DNA of 42,179 nt from contig JANRKG010000247.1 in NCBI GenBank assembly GCA_033763635.1, positions 1 to 42,179 of the forward strand, written 5' to 3'. The position numbers and the translations under genes were made by a program. Under the pieces are notes generated by a model. It was not told the origin of the DNA, searched no databases, and worked only from the letters and a program-made list of their open reading frames with translations. Below are positions 16,261-25,069 of this stretch, piece after piece. The first letter of the stretch is position 1. Each line of letters begins with the position of its first letter. Source of the DNA: JANRKG01 sp033763635 (lineage in GTDB: Bacteria; Cyanobacteriota; Cyanobacteriia; GCF-001939115).

Positions 16261-17885
16261 CCGACCGCAATCTGCGCCCGATCCAGAACCACCTTCAGGC
16301 GGCGGCGAAACTCGCGGGCCACGCGCCACTGTTCCAGGGGTTGGGTTTTGATCCAGATGCGAACCGTAACCCCACTCTGGGCCAGTTTATCGACCCCCAG
16401 GATCTCCGGGGGTTCGATAATCAAGGATTGCCACTTGGGGTCTGCATCCATATCCAGGGCAACCTGATGAATGACTTCCAGGGCACTTTCCAGATCGGCA
16501 GTGTAGGCAATGTCGATCGCAAAATCCACACGGGACCAATCCTTCGACAGGTTTTCAACGACGGAAATGCTGCCATTGGGAATCGTGATCAATCGTCCCT
16601 CGCCGTTTCGCAGTTGGGTGATCCGCAAGTTCATATACTCCACTAACCCGGAGACGCTTCCTACTGCAATGACATCCCCGACTGCATACTGATCCTCCAA
16701 TAGAATCAAAGAGCCATTGATGACATCTTTGATTAAATTTTGCGAGGCAAAGGACACGGCTAACCCCACGATCCCGGCCCCTGCCACGACGGGTAATAGT
16801 TCAACTCCCACCATTGACAGGGCTGAGAAGATGCCCACTCCAAACCAAAGGACGATCGCAATACTTTTCAGGACACGGGACAGGGTAGAAACCCGCAACA
16901 CCAGGCGTTGGGAGTATTCGGGCACAACAAACTGCCCCGCTTCAAAGGCGGTCAGACTGCGATCGATGATCACTTCACTGAGCCGCATCGCTAGATAAAT
17001 GACGAGTGCCAGCCCCAGTAACTTCAGGGGTGTGGAGAAGAGCAGGGGTTGGAGCCAGCGGGTGTAGGGAAAGAGTCCCAGGAGCGCAAAGCTCCCCAAT
17101 CCCCAAATGACGACCTGTTGCAGTTGGAGAAACCGTCGTCGCATATCCGCTAAGTTACGAGAAGCCCGTTGAGCGCGTTGCTCTTGATCACTGGCGATCG
17201 TAGCTCCTCCCGTAGCCGGATTGGCAGTGACCGTCACTTCAGGACTCGTCGCGGTGGAGCGGGAAGCCAAATACTCGCGACGGATGCGCCGTTGTAGACG
17301 AGCCAACAACCAGCTTCCCGCCAGGGTTGCCAGCAAAATCCCTCCTCCAAACCATCCCTGCCGAATCAGAAACTCTGGTTGCCGCTCTTCATAGGCACGA
17401 ACAAGGGCATTGGTGAGGATTTCTCTAATTTCATTGGCCCATCGTTCGGCATCTTGTCCCTGGATTTGGGCATCCAAGGTGGTAACGGTCATCAGGTATT
17501 GACCGTTGATGGAGAGAACAGGCAGGTTACTGCCCGAATCGATCGACCAGGTGACTTTCAAATCTTTGGGATCAAGGGAACGATTCGCGACATCTTGCAG
17601 GAGGGTTTCAATGCCCTGAGCGCGTTGCTGGATGGGCGGGGTCGTTCCCTGCTGAGGATTTGTGACCACAGGAGCGGCGACCGTGAACAGGAAATAACCA
17701 TCCAGTTCGACATTCGCAGTTGCGATCTTATCCAGGTTGGGGGTGATAGTGGGCCTTGTCGGGGATGGCTGAAAGATTCCTGGTATGGGAATCTGGGCTG
17801 CGATAGGCAGGTGGGTGAAGCCGATCGCCAGGGCTGTCAGAATCGCGATCAACCAATATCGGAGGGGCAGGGTTCGTTTCATCAT
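16257..17885 (-). CDS. MscS-family mechanosensitive channel with long N-terminal region
   Basis: 542 residues from the ATG at 17885; an upstream TTG at 17909 would add eight. A cleavable-looking signal (LPLRYWLIAILTALAIGFTH...AAQ) precedes a periplasmic region of about 130 residues (ATANVELDGYFLFTVAAP), then several transmembrane helices, the pore-lining TM3 with Gly/Ala packing (GAGIVGLAVSFASQNLIKD) and the beta-domain (DQYAVGDVIAVGSVSGLVEY; LITIPNGSI), with a C-terminal alpha/beta domain. The family opens under membrane tension to release solutes on osmotic downshock. The signal peptide and periplasmic domain are additions seen in large MscS-like proteins of cyanobacteria. It is divergent from ribD. 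Confidence 0.92.
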   Translation of the reverse strand: MMKRTLPLRYWLIAILTALAIGFTHLPIAAQIPIPGIFQPSPTRPTITPNLDKIATANVELDGYFLFTVAAPVVTNPQQGTTPPIQQRAQGIETLLQDVANRSLDPKDLKVTWSIDSGSNLPVLSINGQYLMTVTTLDAQIQGQDAERWANEIREILTNALVRAYEERQPEFLIRQGWFGGGILLATLAGSWLLARLQRRIRREYLASRSTATSPEVTVTANPATGGATIASDQEQRAQRASRNLADMRRRFLQLQQVVIWGLGSFALLGLFPYTRWLQPLLFSTPLKLLGLALVIYLAMRLSEVIIDRSLTAFEAGQFVVPEYSQRLVLRVSTLSRVLKSIAIVLWFGVGIFSALSMVGVELLPVVAGAGIVGLAVSFASQNLIKDVINGSLILLEDQYAVGDVIAVGSVSGLVEYMNLRITQLRNGEGRLITIPNGSISVVENLSKDWSRVDFAIDIAYTADLESALEVIHQVALDMDADPKWQSLIIEPPEILGVDKLAQSGVTVRIWIKTQPLEQWRVAREFRRRLKVVLDRAQIAVG

Positions 17886-17969
17886 CCCGATCGTGCAAAT
17901 GAGGGTCAAACGTAGTTTGTAGATGGAGGGGTAGACGCGATAGGGGAATTGAAGAGTTCCAGCAAAGAT

Positions 17970-17999
17970 CTGAGAGATACAGGATTTCGCGTCTCTCAG
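17970..17999. promoter_or_regulatory. Inverted repeat in the divergent MscS-ribD spacer
   Basis: CTGAGAGA (17970-17977) and TCTCTCAG (17992-17999) form a perfect 8-bp inverted repeat with a 14-nt centre, ending 38 bp before the ribD ATG. No FMN riboswitch-like architecture is recognisable. An operator or an mRNA leader hairpin are both possible. Confidence 0.4.
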
Positions 18000-18037
18000 T
18001 ACGATGGTATCTGGGGTTTAACCCGAATTTTTGGGAG

Positions 18038-19156
18038 ATGGTTGATTTGCAGGAATTTCATTTGATCGATCGCACCTACATGCAACGCTGTTTGGAGTTG
18101 GCCCGAAAAGCGTTGGGACGGACGGCCCCCAATCCTCTCGTTGGGTCGGTGGTGGTGCAGGATGGGGTTGTCGTGGGGGAAGGGTTTCATCCGGCGGCAG
18201 GGCAGCCCCATGCAGAGGTGTTTGCGTTGCGGGCAGCGGGCGATCGGGCGCAGGGAGCAACTCTGTACGTCAACCTGGAACCCTGTAACCACTATGGACG
18301 CACCCCGCCCTGTTCGGAGGCAGTGATCGCAGCGGGGGTGTCAAAGGTGGTGGTGGGGATGGTAGATCCCAATCCGGTGGTCGCGGGCGGCGGGATTGCC
18401 CGTCTACGAGCTGCCGGGATCGAAGTCGTCGTGGGCGTGGAAGAAGCAGACTGCCAGCAGTGCAATGAAGCTTTTGTCCATCGCATCCGCTACCGTCGGC
18501 CCTTTGGAATTCTCAAGTATGCCATGACCCTGGACGGCAAAATCGCAGCCAGCAGTGGACATAGTGCCTGGGTGACGGGACCAGAGGCGCGGCATCGGGT
18601 TCATCATCTACGGGCAGCCTGTGATGGCGTGGCGATCGGCGGCAATACGGTACGGCATGACAATCCCCACCTGACGACTCATGGACTCACGGACCACCAA
18701 CCCCTACGCCTGGTCTTGAGCCGGACATTGGATCTGCCCTGGGAAGCAAATCTCTGGAAGACCGCGATCGCCCCTACCCTGGTCATCACCCAAACAGGCG
18801 CAAATCCAGCCTTACAGGATCATCTGCGAGCTTTGGGAGTGGAGGTACTGGAATTGGAGGCTGTGACACCGGGGCAGGTGATGGAGCACCTGTACGATCG
18901 TGGTTTCCTGTCAGTCCTTTGGGAATGTGGGGGAACGCTGGCGGCCCGGGCGATCACAGAGGGGGCAGTCCAGAAAGTCTGGGCGTTTGTGGCCCCTAAA
19001 ATCATTGGTGGCTCACAAGCTTCGTCACCTGTTGGAGAGTTGGGATTTGAGCGGATGACGGAGGCGCTTACTCTGGAGCGAGTTCGGTGGCAAGCAGTCG
19101 GTTTAGATTATCTGATAGAGGGTTACTTGCCGCAAAAGGTGGGGGCGGGGCCGTGA
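18038..19156 (+). CDS. ribD: Bifunctional riboflavin biosynthesis deaminase/reductase RibD
   Basis: 372 residues, the usual size. The N-terminal domain (about 10-150) deaminates diaminohydroxyphosphoribosylaminopyrimidine, using a zinc site formed by HAEVFAL and PCNHYGRTPPC. The C-terminal domain (about 155-365) is the NADPH-dependent reductase (FGILKYAMTLDGKIA; GVAIGGNTVRHDNP; LWECGGTLAA). Acts in the cytoplasm, second and third steps of riboflavin synthesis. ATG at 18038. It stands alone, without other rib genes, as is common in cyanobacteria. Its last 89 bp overlap the 3' end of the convergent CDF transporter gene. Confidence 0.95.
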   Translation: MVDLQEFHLIDRTYMQRCLELARKALGRTAPNPLVGSVVVQDGVVVGEGFHPAAGQPHAEVFALRAAGDRAQGATLYVNLEPCNHYGRTPPCSEAVIAAGVSKVVVGMVDPNPVVAGGGIARLRAAGIEVVVGVEEADCQQCNEAFVHRIRYRRPFGILKYAMTLDGKIAASSGHSAWVTGPEARHRVHHLRAACDGVAIGGNTVRHDNPHLTTHGLTDHQPLRLVLSRTLDLPWEANLWKTAIAPTLVITQTGANPALQDHLRALGVEVLELEAVTPGQVMEHLYDRGFLSVLWECGGTLAARAITEGAVQKVWAFVAPKIIGGSQASSPVGELGFERMTEALTLERVRWQAVGLDYLIEGYLPQKVGAGP

Positions 19157-20039
19157 GTTGGAGCGTGACGCTCTGGAGGCCAAACTCTTGCTGAAGGGAA
19201 TCCTGGATCTGGGTCAGAAGTCGATCGCGCTCCCGTCCATGCTCCACATCGACCCACAGATGGGCAGTGAGGCTCTCTTGACCAGGAGCGATCGTCCACA
19301 GATTCAGGCTAGGAACTGCTTTCACCCCAGCAAAGGTTGTGAGGTAGCTTTTCAGCGCTTCAGGATCAAAAGCGTCTGGGGTTTTTTCTAGCAAAATATT
19401 CAAGCTCTGCCGCGCCAGGGGAATCGCTCCCGCAATGATCAGGGCAGAGACAAACAAGCTGATCACCCCATCGATCCAGAGCCAGTGCCAGTGCCAGACA
19501 ACGATCGCCGCCACCAGTACCCCCACAGAACTGACCGCATCCGCAACCATGTGCAGGAACGCTCCTCGCAGGTTCAGGTCATGGTGACTATCCCGATGGA
19601 GGAGCAGGGCGTTGAGCGTATTGACGAGAAACCCGATCGCCGCCGTAATCAACATGGGCAGACTGAGAATTTCCTCTGGAGGAGATTGAACGCGCTCGAT
19701 CGCCTCCCAACCAATCCAGATAGCAATCAACATCAACCCTGTTCCATTGGCTAGTGCAGCTAGAATCTCAATCCGACGATAGCCAAAAGGGGCACGGGGA
19801 GAGGCAGGCAACCGAGCGATCCAGGTGGCAATCAATGCCATTCCTAACGCAACCGTATCGGAAACCATGTGGCCCGCCTCTGCTACCAGGGCAAGGCTGT
19901 TGCTTTGTAGCCCGACCAGAAGTTCGGCGATCGCAAAACTACCGATCAGGATCAAGGCCGTCCAGAGGAGACGGGCTTTTTGGGCAGAGGATGGGCCTTT
20001 GGAAGTCAGGCAGTGATCGCAGGAATGGGAATGGTGCAT
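19068..20039 (-). CDS. Cation diffusion facilitator transporter (CzcD/ZitB-like, probably zinc)
   Basis: 323 residues from the ATG at 20039; an upstream TTG at 20060 is unlikely. A His/Cys-rich N-terminus (MHHSHSCDHC) is followed by six transmembrane helices. The metal site of the CzcD subgroup is present: HMVSD in TM2 (AEAGHMVSDTVAL) and HMVAD in TM5 (HMVADAVSSVGVL). The HxxxD pair in both helices is typical of zinc-transporting members. A cytoplasmic dimerisation domain (FAGVKAVPSLNLWTIAPG) closes the protein. It exports metal from the cytoplasm in exchange for protons. The final 29 codons run antisense through the end of ribD; the proline-rich tail may be non-essential. Confidence 0.93.
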   Translation of the reverse strand: MHHSHSCDHCLTSKGPSSAQKARLLWTALILIGSFAIAELLVGLQSNSLALVAEAGHMVSDTVALGMALIATWIARLPASPRAPFGYRRIEILAALANGTGLMLIAIWIGWEAIERVQSPPEEILSLPMLITAAIGFLVNTLNALLLHRDSHHDLNLRGAFLHMVADAVSSVGVLVAAIVVWHWHWLWIDGVISLFVSALIIAGAIPLARQSLNILLEKTPDAFDPEALKSYLTTFAGVKAVPSLNLWTIAPGQESLTAHLWVDVEHGRERDRLLTQIQDSLQQEFGLQSVTLQLTAPPPPFAASNPLSDNLNRLLATELAPE

Positions 20040-20160
20040 GGACGGGCTATTGGCAAACAAAGGAAATCAGGAGCCATCTTTTGAGAAAACTGAGAAAACC
20101 TTCTGAATTCTGACTCCTGACTTCTATCTTGTAACATTCCAGAACCTCGGTTTGCCGGAC

Positions 20161-21798
20161 TTATACCCGACATCCCAAAACCTGAGACTTCTGGCTGAAC
20201 AACAGATTTTCCCGGTAGTCCACCGGGCAATCAATGACTGCTGGCACCTCTTGCATCAAGGCTTCTTTCAAGATCGGAACCAGATCATAGGCCGATTCCA
20301 CCCGGTAGCCCTTCAACCCCATGCTTTCCGCCAGCTTTACAAAGTCGGGGTTGCCGAATTTAATAAATGCCGAGCGACCAAAGTGGTTCTGCTGCTTCCA
20401 TTCGATCAGGCCATAACCTCCGTCATTAAAGATGAGGGTGACAAAGGGCGTACCGACCCGCAGCGCAGTTTCGAGTTCCTGGCAGTTCATCATAAAGCCC
20501 CCATCCCCGCTCACGGCAACAACTTTGCGATTAGGATGAACCAACTTCGCAGCGATCGCCCCCGGAATCGCGATCCCCATTGCCGCAAAGCCGTTGGAAA
20601 TCAGGCAGGTATTGGGCCGATCGCAGTGGTAGTGACGGGCCATCCACATCTTGTGTGCCCCTACGTCGCAGATCACGATATCTTCTGGCCCCATGACCTG
20701 GCGGAGATCGTAGATGATCTTTTGGGGCTTGATAGGGAACCCTTCATCGGTTGCATACTGCTCGTAGTCTGCCTGAATGGAGGCTTTCACTTCCGCGATG
20801 TAAGGATCTGGGCTATTGGGCCGTTTCACACGGGCCAGCACTTCCTCCAGGGAATCGGAGATATCGCCCACCACTTCAGCCGTGGGAATGTAGCTACTGT
20901 CGATTTCAGCGGGAGTCGGGCTGATGTGAACCACCGGGATAGAACCATCGGGGTTCCATTTCTTGGGAGCGTATTCAATAAAGTCGTAGCCGATCGCAAT
21001 TACCAAATCAGCCCGCTCAAACATACAACTGATGTAATCCCGTTGTTGTAAGCCTACGGCCCACAGGGAAAGGGGATGGGTGTAGGGAATAGCACCCTTC
21101 CCCATAAACGTATTCGCTACAGGGATATTCAGTTGGGTGGCAAATTGCGTGAGGGCTTCGCTGGCATTCGCCCGGATGATTCCGTTTCCTGCCAAAATAA
21201 CCGGGGTTTTCGCTTTAGAAATCGCGGCGGCGGCTAACTCAATGCTGTGGAAGGAGGCAAAGACTTTTTCAGGTAGACCACACTGAATAGGTGCCCCCGG
21301 TGCGTCCATTGCTGCAATGTTTTCCGGTAGATCGATGTGAACGGCTCCCGGTTTGTCGCTTTGCGCTAACTTAAATGCCTTGCGAACAATCTCCGGGGTG
21401 TTAGTAGACCGGACAATCTGGGCGTTCCACTTTGTTACAGGGGCGAACATTGCGACTAGATCGAGGTATTGGTGGGATTCGATGTGCATACGATCGGTTC
21501 CCACTTGCCCGGTAATGGCCACCAGGGGCGCACCGTCCAGGTTCGCATCGGCTACGCCCGTCATCAGGTTCGTGGCTCCGGGACCGAGGGTAGACAGGCA
21601 AACTCCGGCCTGTCCCGTGAGTCGCCCATATACGTCTGCCATGAAGGCTGCGCCCTGTTCGTGACGAGTGGTGATGAACTGGATGGAGGACGTTTGCAGC
21701 GCTTCTAAAACCTCTAAGTTTTCTTCCCCAGGCAGACCGAAGACGTAGCGCACGCCTTCATTTTCCAGGCATTTGACTAATAATTCGGCGGTATTCAT
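20161..21798 (-). CDS. ThDP-dependent 2-oxoglutarate decarboxylase (acetolactate-synthase-like)
   Basis: 545 residues. Three-domain thiamine-diphosphate enzyme of the acetohydroxyacid synthase superfamily: catalytic Glu in RHEQGAAFMADVYGR, the nucleotide-type middle domain, and the ThDP/Mg motif GDGGFMMNCQELETAL...NDGGYG near the C-terminus. Automatic annotation would call it acetolactate synthase. However, it sits 52 bp downstream of an SSADH-like gene in the same orientation, the arrangement shown in Synechococcus sp. PCC 7002 to encode 2-oxoglutarate decarboxylase, which makes succinic semialdehyde and closes the cyanobacterial TCA cycle. The N-terminus MNTAELLVKCLENEGV also fits that group from memory. 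The ATG at 21798 is chosen for its Shine-Dalgarno spacing. Confidence 0.85.
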   Translation of the reverse strand: MNTAELLVKCLENEGVRYVFGLPGEENLEVLEALQTSSIQFITTRHEQGAAFMADVYGRLTGQAGVCLSTLGPGATNLMTGVADANLDGAPLVAITGQVGTDRMHIESHQYLDLVAMFAPVTKWNAQIVRSTNTPEIVRKAFKLAQSDKPGAVHIDLPENIAAMDAPGAPIQCGLPEKVFASFHSIELAAAAISKAKTPVILAGNGIIRANASEALTQFATQLNIPVANTFMGKGAIPYTHPLSLWAVGLQQRDYISCMFERADLVIAIGYDFIEYAPKKWNPDGSIPVVHISPTPAEIDSSYIPTAEVVGDISDSLEEVLARVKRPNSPDPYIAEVKASIQADYEQYATDEGFPIKPQKIIYDLRQVMGPEDIVICDVGAHKMWMARHYHCDRPNTCLISNGFAAMGIAIPGAIAAKLVHPNRKVVAVSGDGGFMMNCQELETALRVGTPFVTLIFNDGGYGLIEWKQQNHFGRSAFIKFGNPDFVKLAESMGLKGYRVESAYDLVPILKEALMQEVPAVIDCPVDYRENLLFSQKSQVLGCRV

Positions 21799-21804
21799 GA
21801 ACAT

Positions 21805-21812
21805 TCCTCTAA
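21805..21812 (-). promoter_or_regulatory. Ribosome binding site deciding the decarboxylase start
   Basis: On the minus strand TTAGAGGA lies just upstream of two ATGs. GAGG is 7 nt before the ATG at 21798 but only 1 nt before the ATG at 21804, so initiation at 21798 is favoured. Confidence 0.6.
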
Positions 21813-21850
21813 GGGTTGGATTGGGGGATGAGACGCGAAATTTTGGCTTG

Positions 21851-23242
21851 CTACTGGGACCACACGGTTTTGATGTTGACGAATTCATGGATGCCCTGAA
21901 TGCTCAGTTCTCGTCCGTAGCCCGATCGCTTCGTGCCCCCAAAGGGTAACCGGGGATCGGACTTGACGATGCCATTAATAAAGACGGCTCCCGCTTCCAG
22001 TTCTTCCATCAAACGCTCCCGTTCTGCGTCAACTTGGGTCCAGGCACTGGCACCCAATCCAAAGGAGGTGCTGTTCGCCAGATCAATCGCTGCATCCAGG
22101 TCGGGTACCCGGAACACCATCGCGACCGGGCCAAAGAATTCCTGTTGGCGGGCCGGAGCATCCGGGGGAATGTCCGTGAGAAGGGTCGGAGGATAAAAGT
22201 TGCCCTTCTGGTAAGCGGGGACCGATCGCACCTCCAGCACCCTGGGGTCGCCCCCAACCAACACTTTTGCTCCGGTTTTAACACAGGCTTTTACCTGTTC
22301 ATCCAGTTCTTTTAAAATCGTGGGGGTGGCTAACGGTCCCAGATCACTATCGGGATCGAGGGGATCGCCGACTTTGAGTGCCCGGAATTTGGTCACCAGG
22401 CGATCGATAAAGGCATCTGCAATGGACTCTGCCACGATAAAGCGCTTGGCGGCAATACAGGTCTGTCCGTTATTGAGCATCCGGGAAGTCGTGGCAGCGG
22501 TGGCAGCGGTCTCTAAATCTGCACTGTCCATCACAATAAACGGGTCACTGCCTCCCAGTTCCAGCACCGTCTTTTTCAGATGCTGCCCCGCGTTGGCGGC
22601 AAGACTAGCCCCTGCCGCTTCGCTTCCGGTGAGGGTGGCGGCCTTCACCCGTTCATCGGCTATCAGGGCTGCGACTTGGCTGGCCCCAATTAACAGGGAT
22701 TGGAAGACCCCGATCGGAAAGCCCGCTTCCCGGAAGATTTGCTCGATCGCCAGGGCACACTGCGGGACATTGGAGGCGTGCTTTAAGAGGCCGACATTGC
22801 CCGCCATCAGGGCAGGAGCCGCAAATCGGAAGACCTGCCAGAAGGGGAAATTCCAGGGCATGACTGCCAGGACAATTCCCAACGGCTGATAACGAACAAA
22901 ACTCAGCTTCGCATCGGTCTGAACTGGAACATCTGCTAAAAATTCGGCTCCGTGATCTGCGTAGTAGCGACAGACCAGGGCGCATTTTTCCACTTCGGCG
23001 ATCGCGGATTTCACAGGCTTGCCCATTTCCAGCGTCATGAGTTTTCCGAAGTCATCCTTCTGGGCTTCCAGTAATTGGGCGGCCTGTCGCAGCCAGGTGG
23101 CCCGTTGCTCGACCGAAATCCGTCGGTACGCTGTGAAGGCTGTCTGAGCCTGGGTGAGGCGGGTTGCAATTTCCTGGTCTGTTAGGGGTGCAAAGGTGCG
23201 GAGTGTTTCTCCTGTGGCTGGGTTGATGCTGGCAATGGCCAT
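21851..23242 (-). CDS. gabD: Succinate-semialdehyde dehydrogenase (NAD(P)+), ALDH family
   Basis: 463-residue aldehyde dehydrogenase. The coenzyme region contains MPWNFPFWQVFRFAAPAL, the catalytic Glu lies in LELGGSDPF, and the nucleophilic Cys in NNGQTCIAAKRF; the C-terminal ALDH motif is EFFGPVAMVF. It oxidises succinic semialdehyde to succinate in the cytoplasm. The short ~460-residue form and the immediate downstream ThDP decarboxylase match the cyanobacterial 2-OGDC/SSADH pathway that replaces 2-oxoglutarate dehydrogenase. The ATG at 23242 has a textbook AAGGAGG five bases upstream. The two genes are likely one transcript starting upstream of this one. General aldehyde dehydrogenase activity is the main alternative. 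Confidence 0.88.
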   Translation of the reverse strand: MAIASINPATGETLRTFAPLTDQEIATRLTQAQTAFTAYRRISVEQRATWLRQAAQLLEAQKDDFGKLMTLEMGKPVKSAIAEVEKCALVCRYYADHGAEFLADVPVQTDAKLSFVRYQPLGIVLAVMPWNFPFWQVFRFAAPALMAGNVGLLKHASNVPQCALAIEQIFREAGFPIGVFQSLLIGASQVAALIADERVKAATLTGSEAAGASLAANAGQHLKKTVLELGGSDPFIVMDSADLETAATAATTSRMLNNGQTCIAAKRFIVAESIADAFIDRLVTKFRALKVGDPLDPDSDLGPLATPTILKELDEQVKACVKTGAKVLVGGDPRVLEVRSVPAYQKGNFYPPTLLTDIPPDAPARQQEFFGPVAMVFRVPDLDAAIDLANSTSFGLGASAWTQVDAERERLMEELEAGAVFINGIVKSDPRLPFGGTKRSGYGRELSIQGIHEFVNIKTVWSQ

Positions 23243-23247
23243 CCTGG

Positions 23248-23254
23248 CCTCCTT
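23248..23254 (-). promoter_or_regulatory. Strong Shine-Dalgarno for gabD
   Basis: The minus strand reads AAGGAGG with 5 nt to the ATG at 23242, a perfect anti-16S complement that is stronger than those of neighbouring genes. Confidence 0.7.
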
Positions 23255-23458
23255 GAGTATCGCAATGGTTGAGAAGGGGAAAGGGGTCTAATCGGGTGTG
23301 GTCTGTTTGGAGCAATTGTTCAGGAATCGCCCATCCTATTAGAGTGCCCGTTGTCTTATGAGATGGATGTAATAGGACTGTGACTCCAAATCATGCTAAA
23401 CGGGTTCCTACATTGGGGGATTTCCCGCCTTGTCTGGCTCTTAATTCCGTGTTTCAGT

Positions 23459-23484
23459 AATGTAATTGAGCAATGTAGTTGAGC
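23459..23484. repeat. Near-exact 13-bp tandem duplication
   Basis: AATGTAATTGAGC (23459-23471) and AATGTAGTTGAGC (23472-23484) differ at one base and adjoin with no spacer. Confidence 0.85.
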
Positions 23485-23690
23485 AGAACCTTCACTATGA
23501 CCCTCCTGGTGATGCCTGAGAAGCCAGAACAGAGACAGCCAAAGGAGAGGCTACCCAATCAAGGCAACCAATTTAGAGATAACGGGAGAGAAGAGGGTAA
23601 GAAATGAATGATATGGCGGTGAAATGAGTCCTGTATCTAGAAATGGGCAGTAGATGTATTTTAATTTTTTTAGACAGCCCATTTTTACTT

Positions 23691-23710
23691 CGTAGCCAAG
23701 CGTAGCCAAG
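23691..23710. repeat. Exact 10-bp tandem duplication
   Basis: The unit CGTAGCCAAG occurs twice without spacer (23691-23700, 23701-23710). Confidence 0.9.
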
Positions 23711-23728
23711 CTTTAGATTTTGCAATAC

Positions 23729-23752
23729 TTTTAGAGCATTTTTTAGAGCATT
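23729..23752. repeat. Exact 12-bp tandem duplication
   Basis: The unit TTTTAGAGCATT occurs twice without spacer (23729-23740, 23741-23752), only 18 bp from the preceding tandem pair. Confidence 0.9.
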
Positions 23753-23824
23753 TTTCTGGGGCAGGTTTTGAGACAGGTTGATATCGACAGAATCCTGCCC
23801 ACCCTCTCCTCTGAAAAATACCCC

Positions 23825-24352
23825 TTATTTTGGAAGTTCTAACTCGATAGATCGGTAAAATTCTTGCACTTGCTGAGGAGACTGAAGATGATAAACCCGC
23901 TTAGTTTTCTTTACTTGCTGCACGTACTCTCGGTACTTGGGCGTAAGCTTCTGATGGCACAGCCAGACCGTATAGTAACTGTTTAGCGTACCCCTTAAAA
24001 GCGGACTATTCTCAGGCCAATTTTCGGGGGGAACTCGAAAGCCTTTTAAGAAGCGCTTCGTGACCCACCAGTAATGCCGAAGAACTGGCATGTCCACATA
24101 TATTAAGGTGTCTGCAACCTCCAGGCGTTCCCATACCGTATCCAATGATCCATATCCATCAATAATCCACTGGTCTTGCTGAAGAAGTTGATCATGAACA
24201 GCTTTATATTCTTCGTAGGGAACTTCTCCACCACCAGGTTTGTATTTTACAAGATCTAAAGCGACCAGCGGTAAACCTGTTATTTCGGCTAAACGCTTGC
24301 TGAGGGTAGACTTTCCGCCTCCAGCATTCCCAAAAATAGCAACTTTGTTCAT
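23825..24352 (-). CDS. Small P-loop nucleotide kinase-like protein
   Basis: 175 residues from the ATG at 24352; the upstream frame to 24439 is basic and not convincing. Walker A is GNAGGGKST at residues 7-15, followed by the substrate-side LDLVKYKPGG and a Walker-B-like strand (DQWIIDGYGS; TLIYVDMPVLRHYW). This is the adenylate-kinase-like or FlaR/topology-modulation type of small kinase, whose substrates are mostly unknown. The LID region is reduced, with basic residues in KRFLKGFRVP. There is no signal peptide, so it is cytoplasmic. It is divergent from the response regulator gene and isolated from the SSADH operon by 570 bp. Confidence 0.75.
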   Translation of the reverse strand: MNKVAIFGNAGGGKSTLSKRLAEITGLPLVALDLVKYKPGGGEVPYEEYKAVHDQLLQQDQWIIDGYGSLDTVWERLEVADTLIYVDMPVLRHYWWVTKRFLKGFRVPPENWPENSPLLRGTLNSYYTVWLCHQKLTPKYREYVQQVKKTKRVYHLQSPQQVQEFYRSIELELPK

Positions 24353-24625
24353 TGGCCTCTCCCGTAAATGTTGCTTGAAACGACGCTTGAGTGATGAACT
24401 TTTACGCCTCAGCCAGCTCGCGACAAGACCAGTAGACACTTCATAAAAAGCAGTAATTTTTAAGCATTCAGTTGTTTTTTCCTCTTTTTCGTAAAATAAT
24501 TAAACTTCTCGATTCGTTCTTGAAGCCAGCCACGGAAGTGCCTTCATGCCACTTCATGGATGCCTTTCTTTTTAGTCCTTTTCTCTACAAAAGCACGGCT
24601 GATGTTTGGCTCTTTAGGGTGGTTC

Positions 24626-25039
24626 ATGAACTCGAATCTTGTTTTGCAGCGCCAGCAGCCTCTCATTTTGCTGGTGGATGATAATCTGGATAACTTGTTA
24701 TTGATTATTCAGATTGTTCAGCCGTTTAATTGCGGTCTGTTAACGGCTGAAAATGGTCGGACTGCCCTTGCCCTGGCACAAACAGAGCGACCTGATTTAA
24801 TTTTGTTAGACATTGCCCTGCCTGATGTGGATGGCATGACCGTTGCTCAGGAACTCAGGCGAAATCCTGAAACTTCTACCATTCCTATCATTGCAGTGAC
24901 GGCTCTGGCGAAACCAGAGGACCGTGAGCAAATCCTTGAAGCAGGATGTAATGAGTACCTCAGTAAGCCTTATGAATTGGAAGCGCTTGAGGCGTTAATC
25001 CAAAAGTATCTTGGAGTCAGGGAGATGGGGGGTGAATAG
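24626..25039 (+). CDS. Single-domain response regulator (CheY-like)
   Basis: About 137 residues, consisting of one receiver domain without an output domain. The acidic pair is in ILLVDDNLDNL, the phospho-accepting Asp in LILLDIALPDVDGM, the conserved Thr in AVTALAKP and the Lys in YLSKPYELEAL, so it should be phosphorylatable. The DNxDN and ALPDVDG pattern resembles receivers that act with hybrid kinases in cyanobacterial phosphorelays. ATG at 24626 gives a normal N-terminus; earlier in-frame ATGs (24602, 24560) add a hydrophobic stretch that looks non-coding. The cognate kinase is not identified; the hybrid kinase at 5.4 kb is far away. It is convergent with the DUF2294 gene, 30 bp apart. 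Confidence 0.9.
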   Translation: MNSNLVLQRQQPLILLVDDNLDNLLLIIQIVQPFNCGLLTAENGRTALALAQTERPDLILLDIALPDVDGMTVAQELRRNPETSTIPIIAVTALAKPEDREQILEAGCNEYLSKPYELEALEALIQKYLGVREMGGE

Positions 25040-25069
25040 AATCATCCCTCCATTGCCAGCCGTCACACC

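Larger units (their letters stand above)
23255..23824. other. 570-bp intergenic region with short tandem duplications
   Basis: No credible gene is seen. It should contain the promoter of the SSADH/decarboxylase operon at the left. It holds three short tandem duplications, listed separately at 23459, 23691 and 23729. It is AT-rich toward the right, where it follows the end of the P-loop kinase gene. Confidence 0.6.

Noticed and set aside
20152..21051. 299-codon plus-strand open frame opposite the ThDP enzyme gene
   Set aside because: The minus strand encodes strongly conserved motifs (GDGGFMMN) here; the plus-strand translation looks random.
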